Shown here: in pieces, positions 41,032-50,072 of the stretch
Numbering within the stretch: position 1 is the first letter of the stretch
Layout of the letters: every line of letters starts with the position of its first letter
Assembly: GCF_016862195.1 (NCBI RefSeq)
Contig: NZ_BOMM01000057.1
Location: forward strand, 62,001 to 126,000
Length of the DNA: 64,000 bases
DNA from: Paractinoplanes ferrugineus
GTDB taxonomy: Bacteria > Actinomycetota > Actinomycetes > Mycobacteriales > Micromonosporaceae
Direction of reading: 5' to 3'
Program-made: the position numbers and the translations under genes
Notes under the pieces: generated by a model
What the model saw: the letters and a program-made list of their open reading frames with translations, nothing else
Told to the model about the DNA's origin: nothing
Databases searched by the model: none

Positions 41032-41664
41032 GTGACCGTTCTGCGCATCGACGCCAGCATCCAGGGCCCCAACTCGGCCAGCTCCGAGCTCGCCGACGTG
41101 GCCGAGGCCGAGTGGCTCGCGGTCCGTCCGGGCGACGAGATCATCCGCCGTCACCTCGGCTCCGAGCCGCTGCCCGCGGACGCCTGGCAGAACGCCATCG
41201 GCGGCGCCTTCACCCCCGAGGACCAGCGCAACGAGAAGCAGAAGGCCAGTGTCGCGCTCGCCCAGCAGCTCAACAACGAGGTCCGCAACGCCGACGCCCT
41301 GCTCCTCGCCCTGCCGCTCTACAACTGGGGCGTCTCCCAGCACGCCAAGATCTGGATCGACCTGGTCCTGGCCGGTGGCCCCAACGGCGAGCGACTGTTC
41401 GACGGCAAGCCGGCCATCGTGGTGACCACCCGCGGCGGCGGCTACGGCCCCGGCACCCCGCGCGAGGGTTGGGACCACAACACCGCGTTCATCCGCCGCA
41501 TCGTCGAGGACGTGTGGGGCGCCGAGCTGACCCTGGTCGAGCGCGAGCTGACCCTGGCCCACCACAACCCGGCGATGGAGTCCCTCCGCGACGCCGCCGA
41601 CCTGCTCAAGAAGGCCGCCCACGAGGCCGCCGCGCACGCCGGCCGCACTCTCGCCGGCCGCTGA
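41032..41664 (+). CDS. azoR: FMN-dependent NADH-azoreductase
   Basis: This is a 210-residue flavodoxin-fold quinone/azo reductase (AzoR/AcpD type). The start VTVLRIDASIQGPNSASSEL and the flavin-site motif LLLALPLYNWGVSQHAKIWI are visible, as is VVTTRGGGYGPGTP, the second flavin loop. It makes two-electron reductions of quinones and azo compounds with NADH. Start GTG 41032 has GGGAG seven bases upstream. It is divergent from a MarR gene, the standard layout for an electrophile or quinone stress response. The 3' end is repeated downstream. Confidence 0.9.
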   Translation: MTVLRIDASIQGPNSASSELADVAEAEWLAVRPGDEIIRRHLGSEPLPADAWQNAIGGAFTPEDQRNEKQKASVALAQQLNNEVRNADALLLALPLYNWGVSQHAKIWIDLVLAGGPNGERLFDGKPAIVVTTRGGGYGPGTPREGWDHNTAFIRRIVEDVWGAELTLVERELTLAHHNPAMESLRDAADLLKKAAHEAAAHAGRTLAGR

Positions 41665-41714
41665 GAAAAGCCGCCTGCTGGGAAGCCGGCCGCTGAGAAG
41701 CCGGCCGCTGGGAA
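41653..41714. repeat. 15-bp repeats derived from the azoR 3' end
   Basis: Units GCCGGCCGCTGAGAA at 41653-41667, GCCGCCTGCTGGGAA at 41670-41684, GCCGGCCGCTGAGAA at 41685-41699 and GCCGGCCGCTGGGAA at 41700-41714. The first holds the azoR stop TGA; two of the copies changed TGA to TGG. Confidence 0.85.
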
Positions 41715-42103
41715 GCCGGTGATCAGGAATCGGCTCCGGCCGCCCGAAGATCGTCTCTACCCGGCACGCCGCCGGCGTGCAGTACTCCATGGTGCTGCTC
41801 GCCGGCGGCCGCCGCACGCCGTCCTCGACGTCGCCCTCGCCGACGGTTTCGTCGGCCTGAGCCGCCTCCCGCCAGGAATGGCGGAGATCCCGCGAGGGTG
41901 ACCTCTTCCCGCGCGAGGCACGCTTCCTCCGCGGTACGACGCAGCGAACCGTGTCGCCGCCGCCGCGCATGCCGATCCCCGCGTTCGGTGCGTGGCAGAC
42001 CCTGCTGAAGTTCGCCGGCGACGGCCGTCCCGAGACCGCCGAGGCCAGGACCGGCCGCTGCCGGTACGCCGCCGAGCCACGACATCCGGAACTTGATTTT
42101 GAC
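41715..42103. other. Intergenic region without a recognisable gene
   Basis: About 390 bp between the azoR repeats and the dnaJ stop. Short open frames on both strands have no recognisable domain, no family start and no well-placed ribosome binding site. It may contain decayed coding sequence, but I cannot name any. No clear terminator hairpin was found. Confidence 0.5.
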
Positions 42104-43246
42104 CTAGTGGCCGTTGAAGGCGTCACGCATGCGGCTGAAGAAGCCGCCCTGCTTGCTCAGTTCGGCCACGTCCTCGCCGCGGGTCTTGGCGAAGTCGCGC
42201 AGCATGCGCTCCTGGTCGGCGGTCAGCTTGGTCGGCGTCTTGACGTCGAGGTGCACGAATAGCTCGCCGCGGCCCTGGCCGCGCAGGTGCGGCACGCCCT
42301 TGCCGCGGATGCGCAGCGTGCTGGCCGGTTGGGTGCCCGCCTTGACCTCGATCGCCTCCTCGCTGTCGAGGGTCTTGATCGTCAGGCGGGTGCCGAGGGC
42401 GGCGGCGGTCATCGGCAGGGTGACCCGACAGTGGAGATCGTCGCCCTTGCGGGAGTAGACGTCGTGCGGGCGCTCGCTGATCTCGACGTAGAGGTCACCG
42501 GCGGTGCCGCCACCGGGGCCGACCTCGCCCTGCTGGGCCAGCCGGATGCGCATGCCGTCCTCGACGCCGGCCGGGATCTTCACGGTGAGTGAGCGGCGGG
42601 TGCGCACCCGGCCGTCACCGGCGCACGTCGGGCAGGGCTGCGGGATGACGGTGCCGTGGCCCTGGCAGGTGACGCAGGGGCGCGACGAGACGACCTGACC
42701 GAGGAACGTGCGCTGCACGCTCTGCACCTCGCCGCGGCCGCCGCACGTCTCGCAGGTGGCCAGGTGGGTGCCGGGCGCGGTGCCGGCGCCGGAGCACTGG
42801 GTGCACAGCACCGCGGTGTCGACGGTGATCGGGGCCTCGACCCCGAATGCCGTCTCCACCAGGTCGAGTTCGAGACGCAGGATGGCGTCGGCGCCGGGGC
42901 GGGTGCGTGGCCGCGGGCCGCGGGCGCCACCACCGGCGGCGGTGCCGAAGAACGCGTCCATGATGTCCTGGAAGCCCACGAACGGCCCGCCCGGGCCGCC
43001 GGGTCCGCCCGGGGCCCCACCGCCGCCGGGCGCGAGCGGGTCACCGCCCAGGTCGACGATCTGCCGCTTCTGGTCGTCGGACAGCACCTCGTACGCCGCG
43101 TTGATGTCCTTGAACTTCTCGGCCGCGTCCGGATCGGGGTTGACGTCCGGGTGGAACTGCCGAGCCAGCTTCCGGTAGGCGCGCTTGATCTCGTCGTCGG
43201 TTGCCTCCCGGCTCACGCCGAGAATGCCGTAGTAATCCTTGGCCAC
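42104..43246 (-). CDS. dnaJ: Chaperone protein DnaJ
   Basis: This is a 380-residue type I DnaJ, the co-chaperone that delivers clients to DnaK and stimulates its ATPase. The J domain has the HPD motif (LARQFHPDVNPD) near residue 34. A Gly-rich linker (GGGGAPGGPGGPGGP) follows, then four CxxC zinc motifs (CTQC, CETC, CVTC, CPTC) and the C-terminal substrate domains. Start GTG 43246. It is the second gene of the hrcA-dnaJ operon under CIRCE control; the 34-bp gap to hrcA fits an operon. Confidence 0.95.
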   Translation of the reverse strand: MAKDYYGILGVSREATDDEIKRAYRKLARQFHPDVNPDPDAAEKFKDINAAYEVLSDDQKRQIVDLGGDPLAPGGGGAPGGPGGPGGPFVGFQDIMDAFFGTAAGGGARGPRPRTRPGADAILRLELDLVETAFGVEAPITVDTAVLCTQCSGAGTAPGTHLATCETCGGRGEVQSVQRTFLGQVVSSRPCVTCQGHGTVIPQPCPTCAGDGRVRTRRSLTVKIPAGVEDGMRIRLAQQGEVGPGGGTAGDLYVEISERPHDVYSRKGDDLHCRVTLPMTAAALGTRLTIKTLDSEEAIEVKAGTQPASTLRIRGKGVPHLRGQGRGELFVHLDVKTPTKLTADQERMLRDFAKTRGEDVAELSKQGGFFSRMRDAFNGH

Positions 43247-43280
43247 GGGGTTTGGAGTCCTCAATGTCAGCGCGGTTCCG

Positions 43281-44303
43281 TCAGTTCTGTGCCAGCAGGT
43301 CGCCTACGTAGCGTGCCACCGCTCGCACCGTGGCGATGGTGCCGGGGTAGTCCATGCGGGTGGGGCCGAGCACACCGAGCCCACCAACGATCGTCGCGCC
43401 TGGTCCGTAACCGGTGCTGACCACGGACGTCGAGCGCAGGTTGTCTATCTCGTTCTCGTCGCCGATGCGCACCCGGGTCTTGCTCGGCTCCAGGTCGCCG
43501 ATGAGCTTGAGCAGGATGACCTCCTCCTCGAGGGCCTCGAGCACGGGACGAAGTGTGCCCTGGAAGTCCAGCACACCTCCCCGAGTCAAGTTCGCCGTTC
43601 CGGCGAGCATGAGGCGTTCCTCGCTGCGTTCGACGAGGGTCTCGAGCAGCACGCTGGCCAGGCAGGCCATCGTGCCGCGGCGGTCGGGGGCGCATTCGTC
43701 GACCAGTGCCTGCACCAGTGGCGGGGTGTCGACGAGTCGCTGACCAGCGAGTTTCTCGTTGGTCTTGCGGCGCAGCTCCATCACGTCGTCGTTGCTCGCC
43801 GGGCCCGGCAGCTCGACCAGGCGCTGCTCGACCCGGCCGGTGTCGGCGATCATCACGAGCATGATCCGGGTCGTGGAGATCGGGACGAGTTCCAGATGGC
43901 GAACGGAAGAGCGCGCCAGCGACGGATACTGCACGACCGCGACCTGGCGGGTCAGCTGGGCGAGCAGGCGAACGGTGCGGTGCACCACGTCGTCGAGGTC
44001 GACGGCACCGAGCAGGAAGCGCTCGATCGCCCGGCGCTCGGCTGGGCTGAGCGCCTTGACCTTGGAGAGGCGGTCGACGAACAGGCGATAGCCCGCGTCG
44101 GTGGGCACCCGGCCGGCGCTGGTGTGCGGCTGCCGGATGTAACCCTCCTCCTCGAGCACCGCCATGTCGTTACGCACCGTAGCCGACGACACGCCGAGCT
44201 GGTGACGCTCGACGAGGGCTTTGCTGCCGACCGGCTCCTGCGTCTCGACGTAGTCCTCGACGATCGCCCGCAGCACCTCGAGCTTGCGGTCATCCAGGCT
44301 CAA
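43281..44303 (-). CDS. hrcA: Heat-inducible transcription repressor HrcA
   Basis: HrcA represses class I heat-shock genes through CIRCE. The protein is 340 residues: an N-terminal HTH (RKLEVLRAIVEDYVETQEPV, then SSATVRNDMAVLEEEGYI) followed by a GAF-like domain. Start TTG 44303 is chosen because GGAGG lies seven bases upstream; the frame is open further upstream and would run into the CIRCE element. A perfect CIRCE at 44366-44392 lies upstream, so HrcA represses its own operon with dnaJ. Confidence 0.95.
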   Translation of the reverse strand: MSLDDRKLEVLRAIVEDYVETQEPVGSKALVERHQLGVSSATVRNDMAVLEEEGYIRQPHTSAGRVPTDAGYRLFVDRLSKVKALSPAERRAIERFLLGAVDLDDVVHRTVRLLAQLTRQVAVVQYPSLARSSVRHLELVPISTTRIMLVMIADTGRVEQRLVELPGPASNDDVMELRRKTNEKLAGQRLVDTPPLVQALVDECAPDRRGTMACLASVLLETLVERSEERLMLAGTANLTRGGVLDFQGTLRPVLEALEEEVILLKLIGDLEPSKTRVRIGDENEIDNLRSTSVVSTGYGPGATIVGGLGVLGPTRMDYPGTIATVRAVARYVGDLLAQN

Positions 44304-44365
44304 GACGACCCCTCCCTCCGGCACTCGGCAGGCAAGCACCCGGCACGCACGCCGGCGGAACTTGT

Positions 44366-44392
44366 CTGGCACTCATCACAGCAGAGTGCCAG
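44366..44392. promoter_or_regulatory. CIRCE operator of the hrcA-dnaJ operon
   Basis: CTGGCACTC, nine bases, GAGTGCCAG: a perfect inverted repeat with the spacing and half-site core of the CIRCE element. HrcA binds it, and it lies 63 bp upstream of the hrcA start. Confidence 0.93.
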
Positions 44393-44502
44393 TCTACGTC
44401 GCGGTGGCCCGCAGCGCGATGATCGAGTGTGTCTGTCTATTCCTCGACTCCGAGTGCATGTCGCTCTGTACCCGGTTGAGCTGCGGTCCTACGGTGTCAG
44501 CC

Positions 44503-45177
44503 ATGACTGAACCACCGCGCCCGCCCGGTGAAGGCAACGCGAACGACCCGACCACGCCGTTCAACCCGTACGCGGCCAGCGACCCGACTTCCGGTTCGAC
44601 CCCGCCGCCCCCGCCGGACGGCTACGCTCCCCCGCCCAGCTACTCCCCGCCGCCCAGCAGCGGCAGCGGCTACGGCACCCCGCCCCCGCCGACCAGCGGC
44701 AGCGGCTACGGCACCCCGCCGCCCAGCAGCGGCGGCGGCTACGGCACCCCGCCGCCGGCCGGGGGCTACGGTCCGCCTCCCGGCGGGTACAACCAACCCC
44801 CGCAGCCGGGGTACGGGTACGGCGCACCCGCCGCCGGCCAGGAGGACAAGACCTGGATCGCCGTGGCGCACTTCGGAGGCGCGGCCGGCGCCTTCATCAG
44901 CGGCGGGGTGGCCGGCTGGATCGCGCCGCTGGTCGCCTTCCTCGCCCGGGGCCCCCAGTCACCGGCGGTGCGGGCGGAGTCGGTCAAGGCCCTGAACTTC
45001 CAGATCCTGTGGTCGATCATCGGCCTCGTGGGCTGGATCACGGCCTGCATCCTCATCGGCTGGCTCGCCGTGGCCGCCGCGTGGATCGTCGGCACCATCT
45101 TCGGGGTCATCGCGGGCATCAAGGCCGGCAACAACGAGCCGTACAACTACCCGATGACCGTTTCGCTCATCAAGTGA
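44503..45177 (+). CDS. DUF4870-type membrane protein with proline-rich N-terminus
   Basis: This is a 224-residue protein. The first 110 residues are Pro/Gly/Ser/Tyr-rich with SGSGYGTPPPP-like repeats. The rest is a DUF4870-type membrane domain (KTWIAVAHFGGAAGAFISGG, then VAFLARGPQSPAVRAESVKA) with about three helices and the C-terminal NEPYNYPMTVSLIK. Function is unknown. Start ATG 44503. It lies between hrcA and hemW on the opposite strand. Confidence 0.8.
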   Translation: MTEPPRPPGEGNANDPTTPFNPYAASDPTSGSTPPPPPDGYAPPPSYSPPPSSGSGYGTPPPPTSGSGYGTPPPSSGGGYGTPPPAGGYGPPPGGYNQPPQPGYGYGAPAAGQEDKTWIAVAHFGGAAGAFISGGVAGWIAPLVAFLARGPQSPAVRAESVKALNFQILWSIIGLVGWITACILIGWLAVAAAWIVGTIFGVIAGIKAGNNEPYNYPMTVSLIK

Positions 45178-45208
45178 ACTCGGGCGCCGGGTCGGGGGCC
45201 CGGCGCAC

Positions 45209-46411
45209 TCACACGACGTCACGGATGACGGCGTCGGCAAGCAGGCGGCCGCGCAGCGTCAGCACCAGCCGCCCGGCGGCGTAGGCCGCCGGCTCCAGCA
45301 GGCCGTCGGCGAGCGCCTGCTCGGCCCCGGCGGCGTCGAGCCGGTCGAGCGGGATGCCGTCGCGCAGTCGCACCCGCAGCATGATGTCCTCGACCCGCCG
45401 GTCGTCCGCGGAGAGGATCTCCCGGGCCTGGCCGGGCGAATGACCTTCGGCAAGCCTTTTCGCGTACGCCGTCGGGTGCTTCACATTCCACCAGCGCACC
45501 CCGCCCACGTGGCTGTGCGCGCCCGGGCCCAGGCCCCACCAGTCGGCGCCGGTCCAGTAGAGCATGTTGTGCCGGCATCGGGCGTCGTCCCCGCGCGCCC
45601 AGTTGGACACCTCGTACCAGCCGAAACCGGCCTCGGTCAGGGCCTGCTCGGCGGCCAGGTAGCGGTCGGCCGCCACGTCGTCGGACGGGTAGGGCAGCTC
45701 GCCCCGGCGCATCCGGGAAGCCATCCGGGTGCCGTCCTCGACGATCAGGGCGTACGCGCTGACGTGGTCGACCCCGGCGTCGACGACCGCCCGCAGGGAG
45801 GTGGCGAAGTCGTCCGCCGTCTCCCCCGGGGTGCCGTAGATCAGGTCGAGGTTGACGTGCTCGAAGCCGGCCTCGCGGGCCTCCCGGGCGGCCTGCGGGG
45901 CCCGTCCCGCGGTGTGCCGGCGGTCGAGGATCCGCAGCACGGCCGAGCTGGCCGACTGCATGCCGAGGCTGATCCGGGTGAAGCCGTTGCGCCGGAGCCG
46001 GCGCAGGTATTCCGGGGTCACCGATTCGGGGTTGGCCTCGGTGCTGATCTCGGCGTCGGGGGCCAGGCCCCATGCCTTGTCGACGCCTTCCAGGATGCGG
46101 CCGAGGTCGTCGGCGCCGAGCAGGGTCGGGGTGCCGCCGCCCACGAACACCGTGTCCACCTTCGCGGGGTGCACGGTGTCCTGCGCGATCCGAAGCTCCC
46201 GGAGCACCGTGTCGGCATATTCCGCCTGGCTGGCGCCCCCGCCCAGCTCACTCGCGGTGTAGGTGTTGAAGTCGCAGTAACCGCAGCGGGTCGCGCAGAA
46301 CGGCACGTGGACATAGACCGCGAAGCCGTCCGCACCCACCCGGGCGGTGGCGGCGGGCGGGAGCGACCCGTCCAGCGGAACGGGATCACCATCGGGAAGT
46401 GCGCCGGCCAT
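45209..46411 (-). CDS. hemW: Radical SAM heme chaperone HemW
   Basis: This is a 400-residue radical SAM protein of the HemW/HemN family, proposed to insert or carry heme. The FeS motif CATRCGYCDF (three Cys) and the family pattern VFVGGGTPTLLGADDLGRIL are clear, with NPESVTPEYLRRLRRNG and LIYGTPGETADDF. It lacks the catalytic features expected of coproporphyrinogen oxidase HemN, so HemW is the better name. Start ATG 46411; the frame is open further upstream but overlaps the divergent hydratase. Confidence 0.92.
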   Translation of the reverse strand: MAGALPDGDPVPLDGSLPPAATARVGADGFAVYVHVPFCATRCGYCDFNTYTASELGGGASQAEYADTVLRELRIAQDTVHPAKVDTVFVGGGTPTLLGADDLGRILEGVDKAWGLAPDAEISTEANPESVTPEYLRRLRRNGFTRISLGMQSASSAVLRILDRRHTAGRAPQAAREAREAGFEHVNLDLIYGTPGETADDFATSLRAVVDAGVDHVSAYALIVEDGTRMASRMRRGELPYPSDDVAADRYLAAEQALTEAGFGWYEVSNWARGDDARCRHNMLYWTGADWWGLGPGAHSHVGGVRWWNVKHPTAYAKRLAEGHSPGQAREILSADDRRVEDIMLRVRLRDGIPLDRLDAAGAEQALADGLLEPAAYAAGRLVLTLRGRLLADAVIRDVV

Positions 46412-46442
46412 CCGCCAAGTGTGCCTGGTTATCGTTCCCGCC

Positions 46443-47210
46443 ATGGATCTGGTCCGGACCGCCACAGCCGCCGGGGTGACCACCCTTACCCTGGACAGCC
46501 CCGCCAACCGCAACGCCCTCTCCACGCCCTTGATGAACCAGCTCCTGGAGGCCCTGTCCAGCGCGCTCACCGACACCTCGGTGCGAGTGGTGGTGCTCTC
46601 GCACACCGGCCCGGTCTTCTGCTCCGGCGCCGACCTCAAGGAGACCGCCGAGGCGCGCGAGGCCGGCCGGGTGCCCGCCGAGAAGCTGGCCGACGTGCTG
46701 GCCGCGCTGTGGGAGTTCCCCAAGCCGGTGGTCGCCCGGGTGGGCGGGCCGGCGCGGGCCGGCGGCCTGGGCCTGATCGCGGCGGCCGACGTCGCGGTCT
46801 GCACCCGCGAGGCGTCGTTCGCGTTCACCGAGGTACGGCTGGGCGTCATCCCCGCCGTGATCAGCGCGACCGTCCTGCCCCGCCTGACCCCGCGGGCGGC
46901 CACCGAGCTCTACCTGACCGGCAACGTCTTCGACGGGGTGCGGGCGGCGGAGGTCGGACTGGTCACGGCGGCGGTCTCGGCCGAGGGCCTCGACGCCGCG
47001 GTCGCGGGCTACTGCGAGGCACTCGTGCAAGGCGGTCCGCTCGCGCTCGCGGGCACCAAACAGCTTCTGCGGCGTACGCCGGAAGCCTCGATCCGGGCTG
47101 AACTCGCCGATCTGGCCGAACGCTCCGGGGGCTACTTCCGATCGGCCGAAGGCCGCGAGGGGGTGACCGCGTTCCGCGAGAAACGCCCCGCTTCCTGGAT
47201 CCCGCGGTGA
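46443..47210 (+). CDS. Enoyl-CoA hydratase/isomerase family protein
   Basis: This is a 255-residue crotonase-fold enzyme. The start VTTLTLDSPANRNALSTPLM, the oxyanion-hole region VFCSGADLKETAEA and the second loop PVVARVGGPARAGGLGLIAA are visible. The catalytic-type Glu follows in TREASFAFTEVRLGVIPAVI. It could act in fatty-acid or branched-chain oxidation. Start ATG 46443. It diverges from hemW with 31 bp between starts. Confidence 0.88.
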   Translation: MDLVRTATAAGVTTLTLDSPANRNALSTPLMNQLLEALSSALTDTSVRVVVLSHTGPVFCSGADLKETAEAREAGRVPAEKLADVLAALWEFPKPVVARVGGPARAGGLGLIAAADVAVCTREASFAFTEVRLGVIPAVISATVLPRLTPRAATELYLTGNVFDGVRAAEVGLVTAAVSAEGLDAAVAGYCEALVQGGPLALAGTKQLLRRTPEASIRAELADLAERSGGYFRSAEGREGVTAFREKRPASWIPR

Positions 47211-47276
47211 CGCCGCCGAGATGCGGTCGTTGATTACCCTTGTCGTGCACGGGCTTTGATCATCGAGGAGGTGTGC

Positions 47277-48137
47277 GTGCGCACGACACCGATCGTGGTG
47301 ATCGCGTTGCTCGCGCTGCTCGGCACCCTGGGCGTCGTCGTCGTGGTGGCCGGCCTGCCCGGCGACCTCAAGCTGCCGCAGATCATCGGCCCGGAGTGCA
47401 CCGTGCGGGCCGACGGCGAGGTGACCCTCGACCTGGTGCAGATGGCCAACGCGGCCACCATCACCGCGGTCGGGGTGCGGCGCGGCATGCCCGAGCGGGC
47501 TGTGGTGATCGCCCTGGCCACCGCGTTCCAGGAGTCCAAGCTGGAAAATCTGGACGACGGTGACCGCGACTCGATCGGCCTCTTCCAGCAGCGGCCGAGC
47601 CAGGGCTGGGGCACCTTCGAACAGATCAAAGATCCGCGTTATGCCGCCGACAAGTTCTACACGGCCCTCAAGAAGGTCAAGAACTATCAGAAGATGCGGG
47701 TCACCGACGCGGCCCAGCGGGTGCAGCGCTCGGCCTACCCGAACGCCTACGAGAAGTGGGCGGACGAGTCGGCCGTGCTGGCCCGCGCCCTGACCGGCCG
47801 GGCGACCGGGGCGGTGGCCTGCACGGTCACCGGCGCGCCCGCCCTGCGGGGCGCGGCCGCGGCGGCCGCCCTGCTCAAGGGGCTGAAGCTGGACTGGGGC
47901 AAGGGCCTCGCCAAGACCCCGGCGGCCGCGCAGGCGGCCGGTCTCACGGTCGTGGTCCCCGATGCGAGTACGGGCTGGCGGTACGCCCACTGGCTCGTCT
48001 CGCACGCCTCGGCCACCGGTCTCGAACGGGTACGTTTCGCGAATCTCGAGTGGCACGCGCCCGATGGCAAGTGGCAGTCGGTGACCCCGGACAGTGCCGC
48101 CGGCGAGCGTCAAGTGGTCGCCCAGGTGTTCAGCTGA
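47277..48137 (+). CDS. Exported lysozyme-like domain protein
   Basis: This is a 286-residue protein with one N-terminal signal/anchor (TPIVVIALLALLGTLGVVVV) and a lysozyme-like fold in the middle (ATAFQESKLENLDDGDRDSI, then GLFQQRPSQGWGT, with a catalytic-type Glu in QESKL). It resembles actinobacterial proteins that are often labelled hypothetical; transglycosylase activity is inferred. Start GTG 47277 lies five bases after GGAGG. The second half is Ala-rich. Confidence 0.75.
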   Translation: MRTTPIVVIALLALLGTLGVVVVVAGLPGDLKLPQIIGPECTVRADGEVTLDLVQMANAATITAVGVRRGMPERAVVIALATAFQESKLENLDDGDRDSIGLFQQRPSQGWGTFEQIKDPRYAADKFYTALKKVKNYQKMRVTDAAQRVQRSAYPNAYEKWADESAVLARALTGRATGAVACTVTGAPALRGAAAAAALLKGLKLDWGKGLAKTPAAAQAAGLTVVVPDASTGWRYAHWLVSHASATGLERVRFANLEWHAPDGKWQSVTPDSAAGERQVVAQVFS

Positions 48138-48278
48138 CGTCCGGATTCGTTCTTGTCGAGCACCAGCCGCGTTCCCCAAGAAGGTTGCTCAGCGTGATGT
48201 CGACCGATTCCATGAGTTAATTGCTGAGCGTATATGGACACATGGACAGACAGCTACCGCCCTGGTACTAAGTAGGGC

Positions 48279-49973
48279 GTGTCGAGGGCGATCGAGTGGA
48301 TTCTGCTGGGTTCCGTTAGCTGTCTGGCGATCGTCGTAGGCGTCCGGTGGCACCGGCCGACCCGCGTCGGCCCATGGATGCTGATCGCCGCTTCGGTGGC
48401 CGCCCTCGCCGTCGGCGACATCTTCTACGCGATCGACGCCGAGGACGTCGCCGAGGCCTTCTACCTTTCGATGTTCCTGCTGATCGCGGCCGCGCTGCTG
48501 CAGTTCACCCGGTTCGGCTCGCTGCTGCGTGACCGGGCCCGGCTGATCGACCTGCTGGCCGCCCTGTGCACCACCCTGCTGGTGGTGTGGGTCTTCCTGG
48601 TCGGCGGTCAGCACACGGTCGGCAAGATCTCGGGCGCCGACGTGATCGGCGACCTGGTCGTGATCGCCGTCGCGGTCCGCCTGAGCCTGGCGGCCGGCCG
48701 CAATGTGTCGGCCGGACTGCTGCTCACCGGCGCGGTCGGCATGCTTGTCGGCGACGTCCTCTACCCGATCTGGCCCAGCGCCCTCTCCGAGCTCGGGTAC
48801 GCCGTTCTCTACCTGGCCTGGGGCCTGGCCGCGCTGCACCCCTCGATGCGGCGGCTCACCGAGCCGATGCCGCCGAGCCCCTCGCAGTGGCGCGGCCACT
48901 GGGCGGCCCTGCTGTGCGCCTCGGTCGCGACCCCGCCCTTCGTGTTGCTCATCGAGGCGCTCAACGGTCAGGTGCGAGACGGCGTGGTGATCGCGATTGT
49001 GGGTGGCATCACACTGCTGCTGACGATCACTCGCCTCGGTGACTCGAGCGTGCAGAACAGCCGAGCGGCCGCCCGCGAGCGGGCTCTACGGACAGCCAGT
49101 GGTGCCCTCGTCGCCGCTGCCGACCAGCCGGCCGTCGAGGAGGCGGTGCACGCCGCGGTCGCCCGGCTGATCCCGGCCGGCGCCAGGCGTGAGGTGCTTC
49201 TCGCCACCGATGATCGCCAGCTGGCCGAGGCCGGCGTGCCGGCTGAAGCGCCGGCCCAGATTCCCCGCCCGCGCGGTCGGGCCGCCGACCCCGGCTCGTC
49301 GGCGACCTCGGCGGGCTCGCGCCCGCGCAGCTGGGTCGCCGCCAAGGACGGCGACCACGGCACGCTGGTCTGCCCATTGTGGCTGGAACCGATGGCCGTG
49401 GCCCGGCCGAGCGGCGGCGCCCTGATCCTGACCGCCCGCCGTGATGTGCTGGCCGTCACTCGCGACGCCTTGGAGGTGCTGGCCGGCCAAGCCGCCATGG
49501 CCCTCGACCGGATCATGCTGGTCGAGGCCGTGGGCCGCCGGGACAGCGACCACTACCTCCGCACTGTGATCAGCAACACAGCCGAACTGATGCTGGTGAT
49601 CGACGAGGACCAGCGCATCCGCTACGCGAGTCCGGCCCTGCGCGAGGCGCTCGGCGAGGATGAGCTGTCTCCGCTGGCCACGTTCACCGACCTGGTGCAC
49701 CCCGACGACCAGGGCCCGGTGCGCCGGGCGTTCCTCTCCAGCGGCGACGGCAAGCTCTTCTGCGCGCTGCGCCGCTCCGACGAGACCCAGATCTTGGTCG
49801 AGGCCACCTACCGTGACCTGCGTGCGGATCGTCTCGTCCAGGGCTACGTGGTCACCATGCGAAACGTGACCGCCTCGCACGACCCGCACGAGCAGCATCC
49901 GCACCGCGACCACGTGGACGAACTGCCGGCCTGGGTCAACCGCCGCAGTGCCCAGCACAAGTTCCGCTACTGA
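48279..49973 (+). CDS. Membrane GAF-PAS sensor protein without output domain
   Basis: This is a 564-residue protein. The N-terminal half has eight or nine membrane helices. A GAF-like domain (about residues 265-410) and a PAS domain (about 425-530; YLRTVISNTAELMLVIDEDQ and RYASPALREALGEDELSPLA) follow. It then ends, where relatives usually continue into GGDEF/EAL. The tail ASHDPHEQHPHRDHVDELPA is short and charged. It may signal through a partner or be a shortened cyclic-di-GMP sensor. Start GTG 48279. A perfect palindrome follows that can end transcription. Confidence 0.8.
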   Translation: MSRAIEWILLGSVSCLAIVVGVRWHRPTRVGPWMLIAASVAALAVGDIFYAIDAEDVAEAFYLSMFLLIAAALLQFTRFGSLLRDRARLIDLLAALCTTLLVVWVFLVGGQHTVGKISGADVIGDLVVIAVAVRLSLAAGRNVSAGLLLTGAVGMLVGDVLYPIWPSALSELGYAVLYLAWGLAALHPSMRRLTEPMPPSPSQWRGHWAALLCASVATPPFVLLIEALNGQVRDGVVIAIVGGITLLLTITRLGDSSVQNSRAAARERALRTASGALVAAADQPAVEEAVHAAVARLIPAGARREVLLATDDRQLAEAGVPAEAPAQIPRPRGRAADPGSSATSAGSRPRSWVAAKDGDHGTLVCPLWLEPMAVARPSGGALILTARRDVLAVTRDALEVLAGQAAMALDRIMLVEAVGRRDSDHYLRTVISNTAELMLVIDEDQRIRYASPALREALGEDELSPLATFTDLVHPDDQGPVRRAFLSSGDGKLFCALRRSDETQILVEATYRDLRADRLVQGYVVTMRNVTASHDPHEQHPHRDHVDELPAWVNRRSAQHKFRY

Positions 49974-49997
49974 CTTCGCGGCGTACCCCACACACGT

Positions 49998-50031
49998 CGA
50001 AACCCCGGACCTGTACAGGTCCGGGGTTTCG
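49998..50031. terminator. Bidirectional terminator, 34-bp perfect palindrome
   Basis: A perfect inverted repeat with 17-base arms (left arm begins CGAAACCCCGG, right arm ends CCGGGGTTTCG) lies between the convergent GAF-PAS and GlsB genes. T-rich ends on each side and the position support a terminator for both. Confidence 0.85.
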
Positions 50032-50072
50032 CATCCGCGGCATCGCCGGGGATTTCGCTGCGCTCGCGGTAA

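Noticed and set aside
41719..41901. Small 60-codon open frame
   Set aside because: There is no ribosome binding site, no conserved pattern and no homology that I can recognise.
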